From Deuterostichococcus epilithicus (lineage: Eukaryota; Chlorophyta; Trebouxiophyceae; Prasiolales; Stichococcaceae), in contig JAVTLE010000008.1 of assembly GCA_033439295.1 (NCBI GenBank), forward strand, positions 1,674,001 through 1,738,000: 64,000 bases of DNA, given 5' to 3'. A program made the position numbers and the translations under genes. The notes beneath the pieces were generated by a model that had not been told where the DNA came from, did not search any database, and worked only from the letters and a program-made list of their open reading frames with translations. How positions within the stretch are numbered: position 1 is the stretch's first letter; each line of letters starts with the position of its first letter. Positions 55,701 to 64,000 of this stretch are shown here, in pieces.

Positions 55701-58603
55701 ACTGGCGGCGGCCGGCGGCAAGTGCCCCAGCCTGGACCTGCTGCACGCCTTCATGCACGCCTGCAGCTGCTGCAGCCAGGTGCTGCGCGTCACGAGGAGC
55801 AGTTCCAGCTGCAGTGCGGGCCCTGTGTATGGCATGTGGCCTGTGTCCGTGAGCTGCGCTTCCTGTCTGCGTTGCATCGTCCCGGCCTTGTGAAGGCGCT
55901 GCCCCACCCTGGATTGCTCGGTCGCCGTGCCTCGTCGTGCATTGGTGCTGCAACGCTCGCCGTTCTTCGTGATTCCTGCTGAGCTGCACCGCGTGGTTGC
56001 AGGGCGAGCTGGCGCTGGCGGCCTTCGAGGTCGTGCGTCAGTCGCAGCTTCGTCCCAGCATCCGCACGTACAACCTCGCCATCGCGGCCTGCCACAGCGC
56101 GCCCGGCGAGGTGTGCCGCCTTGGCTGTTCGGCGTGGAGTTCACAGCGCAGCAGCGGACACGCATAGTGCGCAGCTACATTTTTTTTGGCGGCAGTGCAA
56201 CGTGTGGGCTGTTTAGCCTGCATCCCTGCCTCTGTAGATAATCTGTCCCTTGAATATTCACGTTCTGATGCACATTGGCACATGTCATGCTCACTGCCGG
56301 CGCAGGCGCTGCCGCGGGCGAGCCTGGCGGCCGCTCTGCGGCTGCTGCGGCGCGCCAAACGGGACGGCCTGCAGCCGGACACCGTCACGTACGGCGCGCT
56401 GATGCGGCTGTGCGCGCGGGCGGGCAGGGGGCTGGCCGCACTGACGCTGTACCAGGTGAGATCATTGAAAGGCAGGAGCTCAAGGGTCTTGCGTGTAGGG
56501 GAGGATCCTGGGACACCTTTCGGCACCATTGTGCAGCGCTCAGACGCGCAGCACGCATTTGCTGCAACTGCGCGCACCTGCGGCAACTGTGCGCACCGGG
56601 GCACTGCTCAGGGGGCCGGCTTATTGCAAATCCAAGCGCCCGCTCGGGGCCTTGTGCAGGACATGCAGCGGCGGGGGGTGAAGGACAATCGCGAGGTGTG
56701 CACCGCGCTGATGGAGGCGCTGGGCGCGGCCGGCAGGGTGGGCGACGCCGCCGAGGTGTGGCGCCGCATGGTGTGGGGGCCGGCCCGCCGCAGGCCCGAC
56801 CGCCAGGTGTGTGTTCATGCAGTGTCCCCCCCCTCGTGCACTGAGCCCAGCCTGTAAGCTGGCGCTGTCTGTTGGGCGGGCATGCCGAAGAGCGAGGCAG
56901 CTCGTGGCGCATGCAGCACAGCAGCACTGCACAGCGTTGCGCTGGAGTGTCAGCTGAGTGCCTGTTGTGGACTGCGCAGACGTTTCTGAAGGCCAGCGAG
57001 GTCTTCAGGAAGGGGGGCGACCTGCAGCGGGCGCTGCACGCATATAACGGCATGCGCAAGATGGGTGCGCTTTTGAACTACCGTGACAACATGCTCTCGA
57101 CAGTCTTTTGCACCCACACTCCCAGTTCCGCTGGGAATTCGAATGCGACACCCTGCCACGCTGATCCCCATGCACCAGTCGTTGTGCTGCTGCCTGAGGG
57201 TTCTGGTGAGCAAGCATTTCTCGTGGCCGAAATGCCGTCAGCTGCCCTGCGTTCGGATCGAGCTTCGGTGTCGATCAGCGACCGAGAATCTCAGTCGTCG
57301 TTTGCCTGCCGTGGATATAGGCCTCTACAGCATGCTGACGGGCAGCAGAACTGAATTCCCGGCTGTGCGGCTCCAGGCTTCCCGCCAAGCAATGTGGAGT
57401 TCCGGGCGCTGATGCTGGCGGCAACGGAGGCGGTGCTCCGTGACGGCGCCGTCGAAGGCCTCTCGCTGGCCGCCGAGCACCTATGCGGCGGTGGAAACGC
57501 TGATGCCGGCGGTGGCACCTGCGTCTTCACTGGCGGCGGCGTCACTGGGCTCGGGCCACTGGACCTGCACGGGCTGTCGGCCGCAGAGGCGCGCGCCGCG
57601 GTGCTGACCGCCCTGTCGCAGCTCCAGGTGCGGGCACCGCGCGCGACTGCTCGCATGTCTAGGGCCCGCGCCGCGAAGGCGCCTGCTTGGCAAGGCGGTC
57701 TCTGATGCTTTCAGCGAAACAGCTCCTTCTGCAGCCCTCAGGGCACAACCGCTGGTGCAGTGCCAAGTCAAACTCGCTGAGGCATGCTCAGGCTTGTCGG
57801 CTTACCATGCAAGTGCCGTGCAGGAATGGCATCGGCAGGGCCAGATCGTGCGTGGCGACCTGGTGCTCATCACCGGCGCCGGGCAGCACAGCGCCGGGGG
57901 GCCGGTGCTGCGGGACTCGGTCCTGCGCCTGCTGGCGTCGCTGCAGCTGCCGCCCGGCTCCGCCGCCGGCGGCGCCGCCGCCAGCGCCTGGCGNCNCNGC
58001 NGNGNCGCCATGGGCAGCAGCTTTGGCGGCTACGCCCGCTTCACGGCCCAAAAGCTGGTGCCGGCGATGGTGGACACCGGGCTCCGGCCGCGGCTCGCCG
58101 GCTTCAGCGCCGCGCCGGGCCCGGCCGACAGCGGCAGCGGCGGTCTTCGGGCCGCCGCAGACTGGTCGCACGCCAACGCCGCGGCGCTGACGGAGGCCAT
58201 CATCCTGGACTGGGCGGCGTCCAGCAGCCACGCCTGGGCGTTCTCGGGCCCCGCCGCGGGGCCAGCGGCGCAGCCGGCGGCGTATGGAGGCGGGGACGGC
58301 GCGGGCGAGGCGGCGGAAAACGCCGGCCGCCTGATCAAGGCCGCCTGGTCCGGCACCCGCTGGATGGACCGCGCACTGCGCCGCTGCGGGCCGGCGGCCG
58401 CGATGGCGGCGGACGACATCTCGCAGTCGGAGCAGCGTGGCGACTCGCAACGCAAGGATCTGGCGGCGGCCCCAGCCGTTGCGGCTGTCGGGGCGCGCCA
58501 GCCCGGCGCAGAGCCGGCGCCGGATGGCGGCAACCCGGGGCGCGTGGTGGTGCCAGAGGCCGCCCTAGCGCAGTGGCTGCAGGCCCGCGCCCCCAGGGGC
58601 TAA
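52797..58603 (+). CDS. PPR-SMR protein, probably chloroplast-targeted
   Basis: Pentatricopeptide-repeat protein with a C-terminal Small MutS-Related domain, the class of plant GUN1, pTAC2, SVR7 and SOT1, which act in plastid gene expression. The N-terminal about 220 residues are Ser/Gln/Ala/Arg-rich (leader plus disordered region). PPR units, one or two per exon, include AWRTDDCAFVNVLLDGS (54490), DGFKGDLITFNTLLKAAM (54830), GVRGDDRTYNTLAKAFAYA (55200), QLRPSIRTYNLAIAACHSA (56050), GLQPDTVTYGALMRLCARAG (56370) and DNREVCTALMEALGAAGRVG (56690). The SMR domain shows LDLHGLSAAEARAAVL (57560; the LDxH motif) and VLITGAGQHSAGG (57865; TGxG motif). A long Ala/Gly-rich tail follows to TAA at 58603. 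Six ambiguous bases (57994-58005) fall in a GCC-rich stretch after the SMR core. Start at 52797 is the first ATG in the frame of exon 1; about 13 exons. Confidence 0.84.
57994..58005. other. Cluster of six ambiguous bases
   Basis: N at 57994, 57996, 57998, 58001, 58003 and 58005 inside a GCC-rich coding stretch. This is a base-calling or consensus problem, not biology. Confidence 0.95.
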
Positions 58604-58942
58604 TCAGAAGGTAGAGCTCTTAGAGAGACACTGCTGTGGTTTGCGCCAAGGTGGTCGGTGGCTGCTATCTAGGCAGGCCAATGAGATGCTCGTTGCGATG
58701 GGACTTCAGATCCTGTACGGAGTTTTGTCGGGGGTTTGTCACCGACTGTGAGTGGTCTTGCAACATCAACAGCTCGTTTTGCGTTCCTGTTTCTACATAG
58801 TTCCTGAGGAGTTCACGGGCACAGTCATTTGGAAGCCACATGTCAACAGCGCCGATGGCGGTTGTGGCACAGGTAGCGGCCTCATCCTGCTGGCACCGTC
58901 AGAAGTGCGGCGTGTCAGGACCCGCCCCACGAGTAAGCCCAG
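58604..58942. other. Convergent 3' region, PPR-SMR / SerRS
   Basis: About 340 bases between opposing stops, AT-richer than the exons. No coding signal and no clear poly(A) motif. Confidence 0.45.
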
Positions 58943-63067
<4,125 letters not shown>

Positions 63068-63833
63068 GGCCGGTCCAGGCGCTGCCGGAGGGCGATTCTG
63101 GAGCTGCGATGTGGTGCAGAGGGACTTAAGACGACCAAAAGTGGGCGATCGGCCGGCTTGAGACGTTCTGGCTGCTCGAATCCTTCAAAGCATGGATGGT
63201 TAGCATGCAACAACGGGATGTGATACCGAGCATTGCAGTTCTGCCGACTTGCTCGGCTCATCATGCTGCAGGGTGGGCACTTTCAAAGCTATAGGCTATA
63301 GCTTGGAAAAGTTTCCAGACGTCCTGCCGGAGGTCTCCTGGCGAAGCACGCAATGCTGCCCCAGCAGCGCTGACACCACTTGTGTGGCGCCCTATATGAA
63401 CCTCATAAAGAGGTCTCCTGCATGGGGCCAGTGAGAGCAAACTCCCTGCCTCAAACGATACATATATGTTGCAGATGCCGCCGCTCTGTGCGGAAACAGC
63501 TCGTGTTTGTATTGTCCCACCTCCAGCTGAGCAGCACAAGCACAAATGACGTCGCCTCACGCCCAGACTTCTTCGCACTGCATTTGCGAATCACGGCTGT
63601 GAATGGCTGCTGTTGCCGCCACTGGAAGTGCAGCGCGCAGGATGAGGTTTCTTCGCCGGAGCAACTGAGCCACATGGGCACTTGCGCCCTGATGAGCTCT
63701 GTACTGATGCCAAACCACTCTTACAAAGCTCTGCCATCACAACCCTCACTGTGCAATCGTCAAAAAGTGCAGCAAGGCGTTGTCAAAGCTCGCTCGCCGG
63801 GCCGGCCCACACCGCCGGCCTCACTGCAGACGC
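63068..63833. promoter_or_regulatory. SerRS promoter and eL41 3' region
   Basis: About 765 bases between the SerRS start and the stop of eL41, both on the minus strand. No further coding exon was recognised. A minus-strand frame near 63580-63260 has no family match and no conserved neighbours. Confidence 0.4.
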
Positions 63834-63893
63834 CTACTTGGACCTCTGCCTCCTCCTCTTGCGCTTGAGCCTCCTCATCCTCTTCTTCTTCCA
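63834..63893 (-). CDS. RPL41: Ribosomal protein eL41, last exon (partial gene)
   Basis: eL41 is the smallest ribosomal protein, a single basic helix of about 25 residues at the 60S-40S interface. This 60-base exon follows a splice acceptor (gcatgcag) and reads [19 protein letters not shown] then TAG (63836-63834). The usual protein is MRAK joined to [21 protein letters not shown], so the first exon should encode just MR(A/D)K. I do not find that exon in the remaining 107 bases, so it lies beyond 64000. The exon lacks two residues (Lys-Met) before the final RQRSK. Its size puts it below normal gene-finder cut-offs. Confidence 0.88.
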   Translation of the reverse strand, partial: [19 protein letters not shown]

Positions 63894-64000
63894 CTGCATG
63901 CACGAACATGGTGGGGTGTCAGCAGGGTCTCCCTAGCGGGAGTTGGGCCTCACAAAGGCTTCTCATCGGTAGCAAACATGTTCACGAGGAGTCCTCAGAC

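Noticed and set aside
63839-63910. Acidic frame (Glu/Asp-rich) over the eL41 exon
   Set aside because: It is a different minus-strand frame over the same bases. The acidic reading has no family match, while the [14 protein letters not shown] reading is unmistakable eL41.

Overview
This window is a piece of a GC-rich eukaryotic nuclear genome, most likely a trebouxiophyte (Chlorella-like) green alga. The evidence is a light-harvesting chlorophyll a/b protein gene, three other plastid- or organelle-type genes (TGD2-like lipid transporter subunit, glutamyl endopeptidase, PPR-SMR protein), an organellar seryl-tRNA synthetase with a transit-type leader, plant-type YAK1 and aprataxin architectures, and genes cut into many short exons by short GT-AG introns. 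The species cannot be named from the sequence alone. Gene models below come from reading splice sites and protein homology by eye. Where I give a residue count, every exon joins in frame.

Layout, left to right: YAK1/DYRK kinase (-, runs off the left edge); MAU2/SCC4 cohesin loader (+); chloroplast glutamyl endopeptidase CGEP (-); FHA-kinase-aprataxin fusion (+); membrane-anchored LEA-like protein (-); an unrecognised coiled-coil protein (-); a polyglutamine ARM-repeat protein resembling SWI/SNF subunits (-); ubiquitin E2 C (+); WDR4/Trm82 (-); TGD2 (+); LHCII apoprotein (-); R3HCC1-like RNA-binding protein (+); ZNF593/Bud20 zinc finger (+); PPR-SMR protein (+); organellar SerRS (-); and the last exon of ribosomal protein eL41 (-) at the right edge.

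Genes are packed head-to-head and tail-to-tail. Divergent pairs share gaps of about 0.2-1.4 kb (YAK1/MAU2, CGEP/APTX, SWI-SNF-like/UBE2C, WDR4/TGD2, LHCB/R3HCC1-like). Convergent pairs are separated by about 0.3-0.8 kb. There is no operon logic. The mix is ordinary housekeeping: cohesin loading and APC/C ubiquitination for the cell cycle, DNA end repair, tRNA modification and charging, ribosome biogenesis, and plastid lipid import, light harvesting, proteolysis and RNA metabolism.

The most notable observations are the FHA-kinase-HIT-zinc finger fusion, three introns that appear to use GC-AG boundaries with an AG|GCG donor, an eL41 two residues shorter than usual, two local tandem duplications inside the CGEP gene (one copying its nucleophile motif into an intron), and a transmembrane LEA-like protein. 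I saw no RNA genes, CRISPR arrays or recognisable mobile elements. I found no clear evidence of a wholly new multi-gene system.
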